In this document: positions 25,690 through 44,175 of the stretch, piece by piece
Position numbering within the stretch: the first letter of the stretch is position 1
Layout: each line of letters opens with the position of its first letter
From: Dolomedes plantarius
Taxonomy: Eukaryota > Arthropoda > Arachnida > Araneae > Dolomedidae
Assembly: GCA_907164885.2 (NCBI GenBank)
Contig: OU015496.1
Span: 166,882,441 to 166,946,440 of the forward strand
Direction: 5' to 3'
DNA length: 64,000 bases
Notes under the pieces: model-generated
What the model saw: the letters and a program-made list of their open reading frames with translations, nothing else
The model's database searches: none
What the model was told of the DNA's origin: nothing
Translations under genes and position numbers: made by a program

Positions 25690-26600
25690 ACTAAAAAGTG
25701 ACTCTTGTTGCGCCACTAATTATGGATATTGCGCAACTCCAGTTGGAGAAGGTCTTAGGGCCGAACTTATCAGCCAAGAACAACCCTGAAGACAATCATT
25801 TGCGCGTGTGGGTGGATGGAGTGCCATCGAATCAGTCGAATGGAACCTCACACCAGAGACCAAATATTCCACGTCCATCGCGTGACGATCGATTGCGTGC
25901 GAGGCGACGGATTCAATCATACCCCGAGGTAGTGAACAAATGGGGAGAGGAAGGGGGGGGGAGGTTGATCGAAAAAAATCCTTTTCCAATCACTTGGCGC
26001 CGAAAGCAAAAACGACCCCCTTACGAGTGACCTTGATTACGGATGGGTCGATCGAAACGCATGACACACTTTATAACATCCCAGTGGTATAATTTGGCTT
26101 TTATCTCGAGCAGGACAGATAAATTAATACGTAGTGTTTAAGAACTCATTAGAATGTCTTGTCGGTCGAGCCTCTCTGATTCGATCGCTGGCCTTGAACT
26201 CTCACTTTTCCCCTGCTTATTATTTTCGCTGTAATTATAAGCAAGAAGCGGATTTGCTTATGTATCCCCTCTCTCTCTCTTCTGTTGACAGTAGAAGGAT
26301 GTGTTTTTTTCTCTCTCCATCAGATGCCTCCATTCAGTAGCTGCTGAGGAAACTGTCGTTAATCATCAATATGGCTTTTGAAGCCGTTCGTTGCTCCCTC
26401 GGCCGGCCGGCTTGGGAAAAAAAGGGGCCCTCTGATTTTTGTTTTGGGGCAGGCTTTTTTCTTTCGAAGGACCAGTTCATTAGGCGCTGACGATGTTCTA
26501 CGCATATCAACTTTGTTTAATGAATTCGAGGAGAGATGGTGTGTCTCACCTTTTCCTTCTACCATCTTTTGTTTACCGAGACATTTCCCTTGCTTGGTTT
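25690..26600. promoter_or_regulatory. GC-richer non-coding segments, possible regulatory DNA
   Basis: Two blocks (25690-26060 and 26370-26480) are less AT-rich and have no domain-matching frame. No promoter element can be pinned down. Confidence 0.2.
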
Positions 26601-27700
26601 AAGATGAGGGAGGTTATATGTAATTCTCGGAATGCGAAGGAAACTCTTGAGAGAACCAAAATGCCACCAGAAAAAAAAATATGATCAACAAGGGCTAATG
26701 CCTACCAGATTTTGAAGCGCTTGGTTCTCACCAAGAATGTACATTTAATTCCTCCATTTTTTATGCAATTCTTTTCCCATTCATGTTAATCTCTATCTGA
26801 GGGGGATCTAGGAAAGCCAAAATATAGCCAATGTGAATACGACAAGGAGGGGTCAATGCCTCCGAGATTTTCCGTGGTTTGTTTTTACCGAGTAGAGTCT
26901 GTTCTTTCACTTATTGCATAATCTTTGCATTTGCATCATCCGTAACACAACGATGACCGCGGAAAGTCAAAATGTCACCAATGTGATAACGATCAGCAGG
27001 AAGAAAAGTTTCCGAGATATTCCAAATGTAGCTTCTTACCAAGAAAATTTTATTTTAGAATGCTTTTTGCATTTGTGTGAGCCTCAAACTAACGGTGACC
27101 TCGGAAACTAAATGTCCTCAATGTGATTATGATCAGTTGGAACAAATGTCTCCGAGATTTTGCAGGACTAGACTTTTACCAAAAAGTGTGAACGTTCAAT
27201 TCCCCTGCTTATTTTACAATGTATAACGATGCATTCATGTTATCCCTCAGTCTAAGAATAACCCGAGAAAGTCAATATGTCATCAATGAGATTATGATCA
27301 GCAACGGCAAATGTCTCCCGAGATTTTGCGGGGCAAGACTTTTACCAAGAATTGTGAACGTTCAATTCCCCTGCTTATTTTACAATGTATAACGATGCAT
27401 TCATGTTATCCCTCAGTCTAAGAATAACCCGAGAAAGTCAATATGTCAGCAATGAGATTATGATCAGCAACGGCAAATGTCTCCGAGATTTTGCATGGTT
27501 TGTTCTTAACAAGAGGGATGTGCAGTTGATCCCTCAACCTTTCATAAAATCCTTTTGCATTTGTATAACCATCAATATAATGGTGACTTGGGGTTCCCAA
27601 AATGCCTCTCATGTGAGGATGTTCAGCAGTGACAAACATCTCCAAGATTTTGTTATCTGGGTTCTTCGCAAGAACATTGTGTATTCTGTTTGAAACCTAT
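26600..27700. repeat. Diverged tandem array, unit about 140-170 bp
   Basis: The motif 'tctccgagatttt' or a close variant recurs near 26871, 27010, 27148, 27317, 27480 and 27628. Between them recur 'gtcaa.atgtca.caatg.gat.atgatcag' and 'cttgcatttgt'. Two neighbouring units (about 27190-27350 and 27350-27510) are almost identical, so duplication continued recently. Confidence 0.8.
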
Positions 27701-28419
27701 TGTCTAAGCTTTTCAAATTTGTAGAGACCGCAATACTGGATGATGATTTTTAGTTGCAGATTACTCCAGGGATTTACTCCAGGTGTTTTTATCAGTTAAC
27801 GATACTTGTAACAAATCAAAAGAGGAGAACATTTCAAGCATATTAAATCAGACGATACAAACTTTCTGCAGATTTTGCGCAAGGGAGTTCAATTTACTGG
27901 AGGGAAATATATTCTCGTTCTTTCAAGGAACTTATAACATTAATTTATATTTTAACATTGATTTATGTTCGAATAACATTATTATTTTTTTCTTATATTA
28001 AGTAAAGATTAACAGAAACCTTAAACGGTTTGACGTTAAGGCTGTTTACGATTAATTTTACCTAATAACTCATAGAGACACCATATTAATCGGCGTTGTC
28101 TTGAAATTCATCAGCACCAGCATCTTAATGGAGTGCAATGTTTAAAGCAAAGATAACGTAATTACAATTTCCTCAACGCATATGGAGGAATTCAATCAAG
28201 GCCACACCTGTGACGTTCCCACGAAAACGTCCGAAAGGAATTAACGTAATGGTCCAGTTATTAATGTCTATTTCACTCAGGTCCATAATGGAAATTTTTA
28301 TATGACATACAGATGGTCCATATTTTAAGAATCTGCTAGCCAAGACAGCTCCAGTCAATAAAGTAAGATAAAAAAAAACATTAAAGACCAGCTAATGGAA
28401 TAAGAAACAAATAAAGCAA

Positions 28420-28850
28420 ACTCACAATCGTTCCCTCGCAAATAGGGCCCTCTGTCGTATCCCGGACTTAGATTTGACAAATTGCAAACAGTGAGGCCCT
28501 GCATCCGATTAAAGCTTCAGCCTGTAACCGGTAGCTACATCAATCAAGCACGGGGGAAAGGCACACTCCCAAGAAAATGGGCCCGGGGGGGAGGGAGCTC
28601 AAACGTAACAGGTTATCGATAATTTTTTTAATCTCTCTTTCTTATCAGCACTTTTCCAAGGCCGGGCCAAATTAGAAGAGCCAAGAACTCTAAAAGAGAA
28701 TGGAACGCTAGAGGTCCGAATATGGATGGTTCCAAGTTGGTGGAAAATATTAGGGAACGATATAATTGATCTGATTAATTATGCCCCTGTGAGAGGCTAG
28801 AAGATGGCGGCTTGCTTTGTACGCGGTGAAGTGATACTTAGATGAGACTG
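28420..28850. promoter_or_regulatory. Complex, GC-richer non-coding block
   Basis: Non-repetitive, less AT-rich sequence with 'attaatta' and 'aagatggcggc' motifs, without a coding frame. The look is that of conserved non-coding DNA, but no comparison is available here. Confidence 0.25.
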
Positions 28851-28868
28851 TCTGAAATTATAATTACC

Positions 28869-28870
<2 letters not shown>

Positions 28871-28908
<38 letters not shown>
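28871..28908. repeat. (TAA)n microsatellite
   Basis: About twelve TAA units. Confidence 0.95.
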
Positions 28909-28912
<4 letters not shown>

Positions 28913-29373
28913 AAACTGTCTACAAGGCCTAGGAGCATCGATTTCATATAACCTTTTAATTATTTCCCCCTCTCTCTCTACACACACATATATGCATTTT
29001 ATTTTTTGTTTTTCTCTATGTTTATTTTTTATATCATTTTATTTAAAAAAATTTAATTACTTATACAAACTGCAGTTTCCCATTCTTAATCCTTTTGCAA
29101 ATTGAACAGCCAACGTTTTTTCTTTCTTCTTTCTAATTTGCCAGTTTCTCGCTTTTAAATTTAAGTGAGCTTCACAGCTTTCCAGTTTCTTGCAGTCTAT
29201 GGAAATTGTTAATAAATAATTGTTCTCCAATCGTCACTATACTTTCCCACAGTGTACCTGGTAATATATTGGTGCTGGTGCTAACGCCATGCTCGGTTTC
29301 AATATTATTAAAAACTCTCATTGGCAACGGCATGGCGTTTCATTGCTCGTTCGTTTTGATTGGTTATTTTTAA

Positions 29374-29803
29374 AACTGATGTGTACTAACCCTATTGGAT
29401 TCTCTCCCCTCACTGATAACCTAAGGTGAAAATGTGGCCAAGGATTGCCGACTTGGATTGAAAGATTTAAAAAAAAATAATTGTAGTCCGTAATCGAGAA
29501 AAAAATTTTACACGTTGGGACATTTTTCGTTTTTTTTAAAAAAATACAAATAATATCTTAAAATTTAAATTATTCGGGGGGGGGGGCAAATCTGGTATAG
29601 TGTGTTTTAAATGCTCATAAATTCCTTTGGTGGACGAAATTTATAAAATGAATCCTGTTGCAAGGTGCAGAAAAGTTCAGGCTATCTGAAATTATCATTT
29701 TTATTGGATTATGAACATTTAGGTAACTGTAAATAGTAGACACATTTTCTCCACAGATTTACGTTGAGATGGGCGAATCCAATAGGGTTAGTACACAGCA
29801 GCC
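29374..29803 (+). mobile_element. TTAA-inserting inverted-repeat MITE, copy 1
   Basis: About 430 bp, flanked by TTAA on both sides (29370-29373 and 29804-29807). The ends are long inverted repeats around 'gtgtactaaccctattggat'. The interior holds 'gttgcaaggtgcagaaaagt' and 'ggtggacgaaatttataaaa', shared by all copies. TTAA target choice is the hallmark of piggyBac-type elements. No coding capacity. Confidence 0.85.
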
Positions 29804-31914
29804 TTAAACTGTAGCAGTGTTACTTAAATTTCTCTATCATAATTTTATTTATTATTCTTAAGGCCCTTCAGTCTGCGGATCTGGGCATTATGCAGGTATG
29901 CTATTCTGGCGATACGAGAAAGTCTCATTCTGCATGTCACTCTCAATACAATCTGTATGATAATAAATCTCAAAGCTTGTTTTGCAGTAATTCTATGCAA
30001 CAAAAATGGCGTACATTGGCGCCAAATCCGTGCAAATGCGGCATCCTTGACTTAAGTGACCTGAACTTGTTTTATTAGAGAATAAAACAAGTCCAGTTCC
30101 TAAATGGAGAGTTGTTAAAGAGTTATACGTCTGTTTAATAATATTTCACAGCATTCAAGTCTAGAAAATAACTAGGTTTAATTCAAATTTCATTACTACC
30201 TTCAGTCGTTTGAAAAGGGAATCTATTATCAATCTTTAATGGAAAATCTTTTAATTTTTTTTTCAAGAAAAAGCTCTAACTGGTTCTAAGCCGAAGAAAA
30301 AGAAAGGAAAGTATTTCGAAAGAGGAAAACAACGTAGAATCTTGACCATCAAAAATCCTTTTCTTCTGCTCAAAGAAGTCCATTCTCAAAATAGTAAGGA
30401 ATGGTTAATTCCGATTCTTATGAACAACACGAACGGAAGGAATATTTCATTAAACTTTCTCATAATAAACCTTCATTTTAATGCAATATCGAAAATAGCT
30501 CAAAATCTTAATTTCCTAAAATGGCAAAAGACCCGGGGGTCTGTAGCAACTAATTGGTGTGCTCCAGGAAGGTATTTTTTCTTTCTTCTTCCAAAAGTAT
30601 AACAGAATATAGAATACATGCCTTAACATCACCAGAGCATAAAGATAACGATGACAAGAAATTTCTAAAAATGTCCATCATCTGCTCTGGAATTTGAGCG
30701 TAAATAAAAGGAATACGAACTCATTATTCTAGTGTCAATGATACTTGAATAAATATTGGTGAATAGCATTTCTGCCTTATAAAATCAAGAATTCGGCCTG
30801 CAGCTCGAACGATGTGTGTTCCCTTATCATCGAATCATTTTTAGCGGATTAAATCAGCGATTTCACTTCCAGCTAAACTGGCTGAAAAGAATGAAAATCA
30901 TAAAAGTTTCAGAAAGGGTCACAGTTGAATAAATAAAGAGCAAGATCGCTGTTGCATGCAGATATTCCTCTCTGTTTGAAGATATTGTAATGTCCAACAT
31001 TTTGAACTCTTTCTTTTATTCATTTTTTTCGGGGGGGGGGGGAGTATATAGCTGTTGAATGTTAATGAACGCAAATGACAGTAACAAAATAAACGCATGC
31101 ATAGATAAGTAAGATGATAATTATCTTATCCATGCATAAAAAGGATGAGCAAAATTGCCCGTGCAAGGTATTGGGGCAAAATATTGGCCAGGAAATTTTG
31201 AAATCAGGAGAGGAGATTCTGCGAGTAATTGAAGTTCATTTTTTGTTAGGAAGTATAAAAAGGAATATATGATGATGTAACTTTAGCGAGATGCTTGCTT
31301 CCAAAAATAAAGAGTTAGTTTTTTTTTAAATTTTCCATGCATGAATGAAAAGAATTTTACGGGATTTACTTGGGGAACTGACGTTTTTAAACTCTTAGAA
31401 TTATTTCAGTTTTCTCGAAGCCTATAACAACTTAAGGGTTTAAGATTTTGTGTTTTAAGAAATTCAAGAAAAGATAAAATATTCTCATAGGAGTTCCACA
31501 GGAGGGATTAGGGGAACTGCATTACCCGGTCTTAGCCCTATAATGCAGATATTTCCTCGCATTTCAGGCGCCCATTTTTTTTAAAAATTCGTAGATAGAA
31601 TGATAGCTTTCAGAATGAACCTCTGACCAAGCATGCATGACCGATATAGGTATAATTATGAAAGATCCTTTAACGTTCTAGTTGCATGTTTGAGGAAACG
31701 AAATGAAAGGATTTCAACTATGTATCTCGATTTTGCCTTTTTTTTTCTGAGGAAATTCATAGGAATATGAACATTATAACACATAAAACATTTAATATAA
31801 CAATAGAACGATCTGAAATCTAAAGAAAATTTTCCGTATTTTTAGTTTTGACAGAGCTAAAATGAGCAGTGAATGGCAGTACAGCTGAGAAAATGGCAAA
31901 ATATATTATAACTA

Positions 31915-32288
31915 GAAGGTAACCCGTCATTTTGACGTCATAATACTAATAATGACGTCATAATGGGAAAAGTATATGAAAGTTAAAAAATATCCCGAAT
32001 TATCTAACAATATTGCATTTAATCCACACCTTGTAAAAGCAAACCCTTTCATTATTTTTCATTTATTTAGTTTTTCCTGCGATTGGAGTAGTAGACTGCC
32101 ATCCAACCCGTCCTTTTGACGTCATAATAATATTAATGACGTCATAATGGAAAAAGTATATGAAAGTTAAAAAATATCCCGAATTATCTAACAATATTGC
32201 ATTTAATCCATACCTTGTAAAAGCAAACCCTTTCATTATTTTTTATTTATTTAGTTTTTCATGCTATTGAAGTAGTAGACTGCCATCC
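31915..32288. repeat. Two-copy tandem repeat, unit 184 bp, with four TGACGTCA palindromes
   Basis: Two near-identical units start at about 31923 and 32107 and both end 'tagtagactgccatcca'. Each has two TGACGTCA sites 20 bp apart (31933, 31953, 32117 and 32137). Confidence 0.9.
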
Positions 32289-32764
32289 AGTTTTTTACAG
32301 CTCACTACGCTATATGAATACTTGAGCTACTTGATTCATTCACATTCAAGTTTGTTTACTTTCAGAATTCATCGCAAAAGTAAACAGATTTTTAAAAACT
32401 GTTAAATATACAGCTAAAAGCATCCAATTTTTTTTTTTTTAGTTTTGAATGTTTTATAGAAAAATAGGCTGAACAAACGTGATTTGATGGAGAAGATATT
32501 AGTTTTTAGGTAAGAAAAATTCTAATCCACATCTGAAATTGAAATTAAGCCTAACCGGCTGTTTGTTTACTGAGGGCTTCAATTGGAAGATGAGTACAGC
32601 CCGGAAGTGTTATACAGAGATAACGACTATTATATATATAATTAATTTTAATTTAGTCAATAGAGCGATGATCTTAATACTATATGAACTCAGATACATG
32701 ACTGACTAATGTAATCAACGGAAAAGATACGACTTACGAGACAATAGCACCCTCCCGTGGTTAA

Positions 32765-33180
32765 GGATGAGGTATACTAACCCTATTGGATTTGCTCACC
32801 TCAGTGTTAACCTAGAGAGAAAATCTGTCCAAGGATAGCCGACTTAGACTGAAAGATTTTTTTAAATTGTACTCTGTAATAGAGAAAGAAACGTTACACC
32901 TAGGGGCTTTTTTCGTTTTTTTTTAAATGCAAATAATATTTTAAAATCCAAATTATGCGGGAAAAAAAATCTGGTATAGTGTGTTTTAAACGCTGATAAA
33001 TTCCTCTGGTGCACGAAATTTATAAAATGAATCCTGTTGCAAGGTGCAGAAAAGTTCAGGCTATCTGAAAGTACCCTTTTTTTTATTATCAGCATTTATG
33101 TAGCTGTAAATATTAGACACATTTTCTCCATAGGTTAACAATGAGGTGAGCGAATCCAATAGGGTTAGTACACAACAGCC
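32765..33180 (+). mobile_element. TTAA MITE, copy 2
   Basis: 416 bp between TTAA at 32761-32764 and 33181-33184. Same orientation and body as copy 1, slightly diverged at the left tip. Confidence 0.85.
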
Positions 33181-33184
33181 TTAA

Positions 33185-36100
33185 GTGCAGAGTTCTCCTC
33201 CAAACAGAGTGTTTGTCAGATCACGGTGGGTTTCAAAAATTTTTAAAAAAGTAAATATTTTAATGCGGAATATTTCAACATTAAATTTTTGTAGTGAGTC
33301 GTTGTTGATTTAGTAGTAAGAAGCGTCAAGAGAAAATGGTAAATCTCCTAATACTGAATGCCATTTACGATTCACCACACACACAAAAATAAATAAATAA
33401 ATAAATAGATAAATAAAAGCATAATTAATATGCAACCATGAAAGTAATCTGTTCCCTATACAAACATCTGCATGTTCTGTATGCCTAAGGCGGGACAGGG
33501 AATTTATTGAATTTATTGAATACAAACATCTGCAAAACATCTGTACAAACTTTCGAATCATTTCAATAAGTTTCTACACTACTCTACTGTTTCTACTCTA
33601 TTGTATTGCGTAATAGATAGCGAAACAAATGAAAAGTCAAAAATAATTTTCACTCCACGATTCTTCAATCTTTTTCAGTAGCAGTCAAGGGATTTTAAGA
33701 AAAATAGCAACAAAGTCAAACAGAATGGCAAAGGGCTGAGGCTTCAATACTAAGAGAAAATTCGATAATTTGACAGATAAGGCAGAGTGCATACTTTAAA
33801 TCTAATAATTACATGTTTTTTTCATCAATTTCTGGGCAGTGCATAAATTAGGTCCACACAAACGCACAAACACAGAAAAAAAAATAGATTATTGCAGCTA
33901 CCAATCTGTGGCACCGATTGCGAGATGAAAAAAAAAAAGAATGGCAACTTCGGCAGGCCGTAGGAGGTCCTCCTGAAAGAGAACCCTGTTTGACAGCCCT
34001 GACACCAATCTCTGTCGAAAAAAAAATGGGGATTTCCCCAGACAGTGGGCTTAAACTGTCACGAGAGCGAGCGATTTATGTATACTTTCTGATTTCGAAA
34101 TTGATGGTCTTATGAGGTGTCTTGCGAAGGTGTATTCCAGTATCTGGCAGAGGGTATAAATGAAATGAAGTTTGTCACGCAGCCAAATTGACCCCATCCC
34201 TCCTGGGCAAACTGGGGAGGTATCCACCGTTCTTGAGGACGGACTGGTAACATGCAGAATACATGCATTCCGTCTGAATGCTTTATTTAAATGGTCATTA
34301 ATACTGTATAATCATCGAAACACTTTTATTTCGTTTTAGCGAGCAGTGATTGCTGACCACCACTTGATGTACTGGAGATTCATGGACACGTCCGCCAATT
34401 TTTTGGCCCACTAAGTCCAATTCCCACCAAAAAATACTTGGCTCATGTTATGATATGCTTGGGCTTGTTTTAACAATTAAAAGTCTTTCGCGGAATTTTG
34501 TTTCTTTCTCTTATTAACTTATTTCATTTTTCAACTTGTACTCCGGGGTAAAAATTCTTTAAAAAAGCCCATTTTTTTATATACTTCGTTTAAAACACAT
34601 TAAAGAGCTTTTAGAATCAATTTAGACAAATAGAATGTTTCTTCGCTGGTTCTACTGCCAGGAACAATGCGTTAATATTGTAATGTCTATGCGTAGACTG
34701 AACCGTACATCTGAACTTTAAGTTTATCTCGAAATTAAGTGTTTCAATGTTTCACATCTTTAAAGGAATACATTTAAAATTCCCTACAAAATATTTCTAT
34801 AAAATTTTGTACGGCATTCCTTTGTTTTGTTTTCATCAAATTTTTTTATGAATTTTTGATTTTGAGTAATAAATTAAAAAATAATTTCTCCATAGTAAAA
34901 ACTGCTAGAAAATGGAACTTCTTTGCAATTTAAACAGGCTGGGAGTACATTAATAATTTTTACGTCACGTTCTAATGGGAAGCATTTATGGGACTCTATC
35001 AGAGTTAGTATATGCATTATTGTTTTTATAACAGTTTAAACGACTTCCTGCAAGATGGGATTCGAACTTGGATCTCCTAACTTTAGTATTCTTAATACCA
35101 CTTGAAAAACCAGGGAGATTTGAAGGGATCTCATTTTACGAATTTTCTTCTTCACTCAATAATACACTTTAATTAATATACTTCAGTCCATTGAAATTTA
35201 GAGTGTGAATCCTAAACAACAGGTTCCATTATCTTTGGGAGAAGTATTATTTCGCAATCAAGTCCAAGTTGAGTGGCTAACTCTGCTGCGTCCACTCAAG
35301 CGCATGTGCCTATCAAAACGTCGTTTACAAAGCAATAAATTTTAACTCCCTTTTAAAATTTCCGAAAGCCAACGTCTTCCGTATGTGGACTAATCACAGA
35401 GGAGCTCTGAAGTCAACCGGAATACTGTTTCCTGTTTAAGACAAGAAAGTGTCAACGTCCGCTGGAGAAATGTTTCAAATTTAAAAAGCATCCACACATT
35501 ATAAGCTTCCATTTTTAACGATTCGGATAAATAACTCTTTTCCAGAGCATTCTCCTTTGAAGGAAATACGGCCATCACGACTTCTTCCGCGCATTCTCTT
35601 TCTTCCGACAATTATGAATTCTTCAAAAAATATTTTCGGAATTAATCTTCCGTGGAAATAATCTTTTTCTTATACTTCTGGATTCTTTTCGTTTATTTGC
35701 ACAAGAGCGGTGGCAACGCGTGGCTATCGTGAGCTGGGACGAAAAATGCCGGTGGAGAATTTTTCACACCGAGGTCTGATTTCTTGCAAACGCTCTGAAA
35801 AACTTGTTTCGCTTCCGACTAATTTTTCGAGAATCACTGACATGTTTATGCATAAGAAAGCCTGTTATGTGTAATTTGTGCTGATTGTTGCCACAGAAAA
35901 ATGCTAAATATCGGATTTTCGAAATTTTTTTTAAATCTTTTACTATTTGCAAGAAAATAGAGATTTGGCTATCTTAAAAGAAAGAGATTTAAAAAAAACC
36001 TTTTCGTATTTCTTTGGTTCTTAGCAATCTTTTGAATTGTTCTAATATCACAGTTTATTTTCAAATCTCATTTGGTCCATCTAAGTCCAGTGCACTAAGT

Positions 36101-36697
36101 ATTATGGTTATGCATATCATATACAAGATATTTTTTTTCTTTTTACTTTAGTTACGGTAGAAATGTGTTGCGTTTTCCCCTCTTCTTGCTGTTAATGGCT
36201 CTTTTGAGGGTGTTTTCACAGATAGTTCCGCTTCACACTCTAATGTTGTGTATATTGTGTGCATAGGCAGAAGTTTTTTCATTATTTTCTGGTTTCACGG
36301 TTTTCAAAATTTCATAATACGTAAAAAATGTTCAATTCTGCGTTTTGATGGACATCCTCTATTTCTTAGAGCAAAATGGAAAATTTAAGAAAAATTGAAA
36401 GGATTATCTCTCGTATTTCTGGTTTTAAGGAATGGTGATTATATTTTTAAAAAGTACTTGTATAGAGAAAACTAGATGGTTTTGATTTAACATCGGGATA
36501 AATATTCCGAAATACTAAAAATCAGAGACCAACATAGCCTACACATTCAAACATAGCTTTCAGATTTTTTCTCAATTATCTTTTGAGTACCCAACATATT
36601 GAATTAGTTATTCTCGTATCTGTCTAAGTACAACGTTCTTTACATCGATTGTCGGCTATCATTTACAAATATCATTTGCTATAAATGCACCCAGTTG
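33185..36697. other. Non-coding sequence, little recognised
   Basis: AT-rich. A tRNA-type B box on the minus strand (AGTTCGAATCCCAT, near 35050-35064) with an A-box-like TGGTATTAAG upstream marks a SINE head at about 35048-35115. Otherwise nothing supported. Confidence 0.4.
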
Positions 36698-36701
36698 TTA
36701 A

Positions 36702-37118
36702 CGCTGCTGTGTACTTACCCTTTTGAATTCACTCTCCATGCTAACCTATGGAGAAAATTTATCCAAGGAATGCCGACTTGGAATGAAAGATTTTTTTTTA
36801 AAATGTACTCCGTAATTGAAAAAGAAATTTTACACCTTCGGACATTTTTCGTTTTTTACAAAAACTGCAAATAGTATTTTAAAATTTAAATTATTCAAGG
36901 GGAAAATCCGGTATAGTGTGTTTTAAAGCTCATCAATTCCTTTGGTGGACGAAATTTAAAAAATGAATCCTGTTGCAAGGTGCAGAAAAGTTCAGGCTGT
37001 CTGAAAATTCTATTTTTATTGGATAATCAGCATTTATGTAGCTGTCAATAGCAGACACATTTTCTCCATAGGTTAACATTGAGGTGAGCGAATCCAATAG
37101 GGTTAGTACACAGCATCC
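36702..37118 (+). mobile_element. TTAA MITE, copy 3
   Basis: 417 bp. Left flank TTAA (36698-36701); right flank TTAC (37119-37122), one base mutated. Same orientation as copies 1 and 2. Confidence 0.82.
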
Positions 37119-42650
<5,532 letters not shown>

Positions 42651-42723
42651 GAATTGTAAATCATCTATTTTGAGTATGCGAGGCAGACATGGAAATTATA
42701 TTAATTAACAGGAAGAAAATCCC

Positions 42724-42830
42724 GACTTCCCGATAACTGTTTTGGGAATATTTCCCAGGAAGTCCATTCGGATCCAAGCGGAGGTAGTAGCCACCATTCT
42801 GCGACCATACTGCTATTTTAAATGCAAACA
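42724..42830 (-). pseudogene. FGF-like beta-trefoil fragment, possibly one exon or a decayed copy
   Basis: A minus-strand frame reads 'KIAVWSQNGGYYLRLDPNG' followed by 'LPGKYSQNSYREV'. The core N-G-G-Y-x-L-R-x-x-P-x-G is the first beta-trefoil signature of fibroblast growth factors, and the following 'G....NSY' is in the right place. A good acceptor (cctgttctccag) sits at 42831-42842. The frame continues to a stop at 42661 without a strong donor, and no second or third FGF exon is clear. It could be a real exon with a weak donor or a degenerate pseudogene. Confidence 0.45.
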
Positions 42831-43059
42831 CTGGAGAACAGGAATTGAAGATAAATAGGTCCTCAAACAAACCCGTGCGATATGACCTGCTTTTCGGATG
42901 GAAACCACTGTTGCAAACTGAAAGTTGTTCAGCGTGAAGTCAACAAACGGCCTCGTAGGCAAAAAGAAAAAATAAATAAATAAAAATAAAAATGAAGAAG
43001 AAGAAGAAGAAGAAAGGAAATGCATAAACAAATAAAACTTCTCGAACCTTCAGACAAGA

Positions 43060-43862
43060 TGTTTTGAATTAACGTTTAATATTTTGTGAGATTAACATTT
43101 CATCTAACACTGTACAATTTCACGAAGCGTGTAAAAAAATAGTTTACATCTTAAGGCCGTGCATCAGCAGTCATGGCAGATCCTCAAACCAAATATTAAG
43201 CTGTAGGGAATTTTTTCTATTTCCAATTTTTTTATCAATAACTGATTACCAAATGCATATTTTTGAATTTACGTTTAATATTTTGTCAGATTTACATTTC
43301 ATCAAACACTGTACAATTTCACGAAGCGTGTAAAAAAATAGTTTACACCTTAAGGCCGTGCATCAGCAGTCATGGCAGATCCTCAAACTAAATATTAAGC
43401 TGCAGGGAATTTTTTCGATCTCCAATTTTTTTATCAATAACTGATTAGCAAATGCATATTTTTGAATTTACGTTTAATATTTTGTCAGATTTACATTTCA
43501 TCAAACACTGTACAATTTCACGAAGCGTGTAAAAAAATAGTTTACACCTTAAGGCCGTGCATCAGCAGTCATGGCAGATCCTCAAACTAAATATTAAGCT
43601 GTAGGGAATTTTTTCTATCTCCAATTTTTTTTCAATAACTGATTAGCAAATGCATATTTTTGAACTTACGTTTAATATTTTGTCAGATTTACATTTCATC
43701 AAACACTGTACAATTTCACGAAGCGTGTAAATAAAGAGTTTACACCTTAAGGTCATGCATCAGCTGTCATGGCAGTCCACAAACCAAATATTAAGCAGCA
43801 GGGAATTTTTTCTAACAGAAATTTTTTTTTATCATTGATTAGCAAATGCATATTTTTGAATT
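43060..43862. repeat. Tandem satellite-like array, four copies of about 199 bp
   Basis: The motif 'acgtttaatattttgt' recurs at 43072, 43271, 43470 and 43668, so units are 199, 199 and 198 bp. Copies share 'cacgaagcgtgta' and 'gcatcagcagtcatggcaga' and are nearly identical in the middle, more diverged at the right edge. Confidence 0.95.
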
Positions 43863-44136
43863 CTGGTTTTTGAATATGACGTTCAAATAAAGATTGTTTA
43901 GTTCTTAAAAATTTTGAAATTATCCATAGTTAATTCTTTGCAGGGTATAAAATTATTAATGTCTATCACTAAAATTATTTAAATTGTTTTGAGAAAAATC
44001 GAATCAAAGTAGAAAAAAACCAAAACACGTGCATTATATTAGGACATCTAATTTGATGTGCGGCAAACGGAATTCAAGAATATGCTTTGTCTATGATTAG
44101 CGTGATGTCAACTGATATATCCCAATAAAATAGAAA

Positions 44137-44141
<5 letters not shown>

Positions 44142-44175
<34 letters not shown>
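44142..44175. repeat. (TTA)n microsatellite
   Basis: Pure TTA units followed by inverted 'aataataaattt' runs. Confidence 0.9.

Noticed and set aside
25698..26030. 110-codon plus-strand frame
   Set aside because: A minus frame of similar length covers the same bases; no recognisable motif and a homopolymer-rich 3' part.
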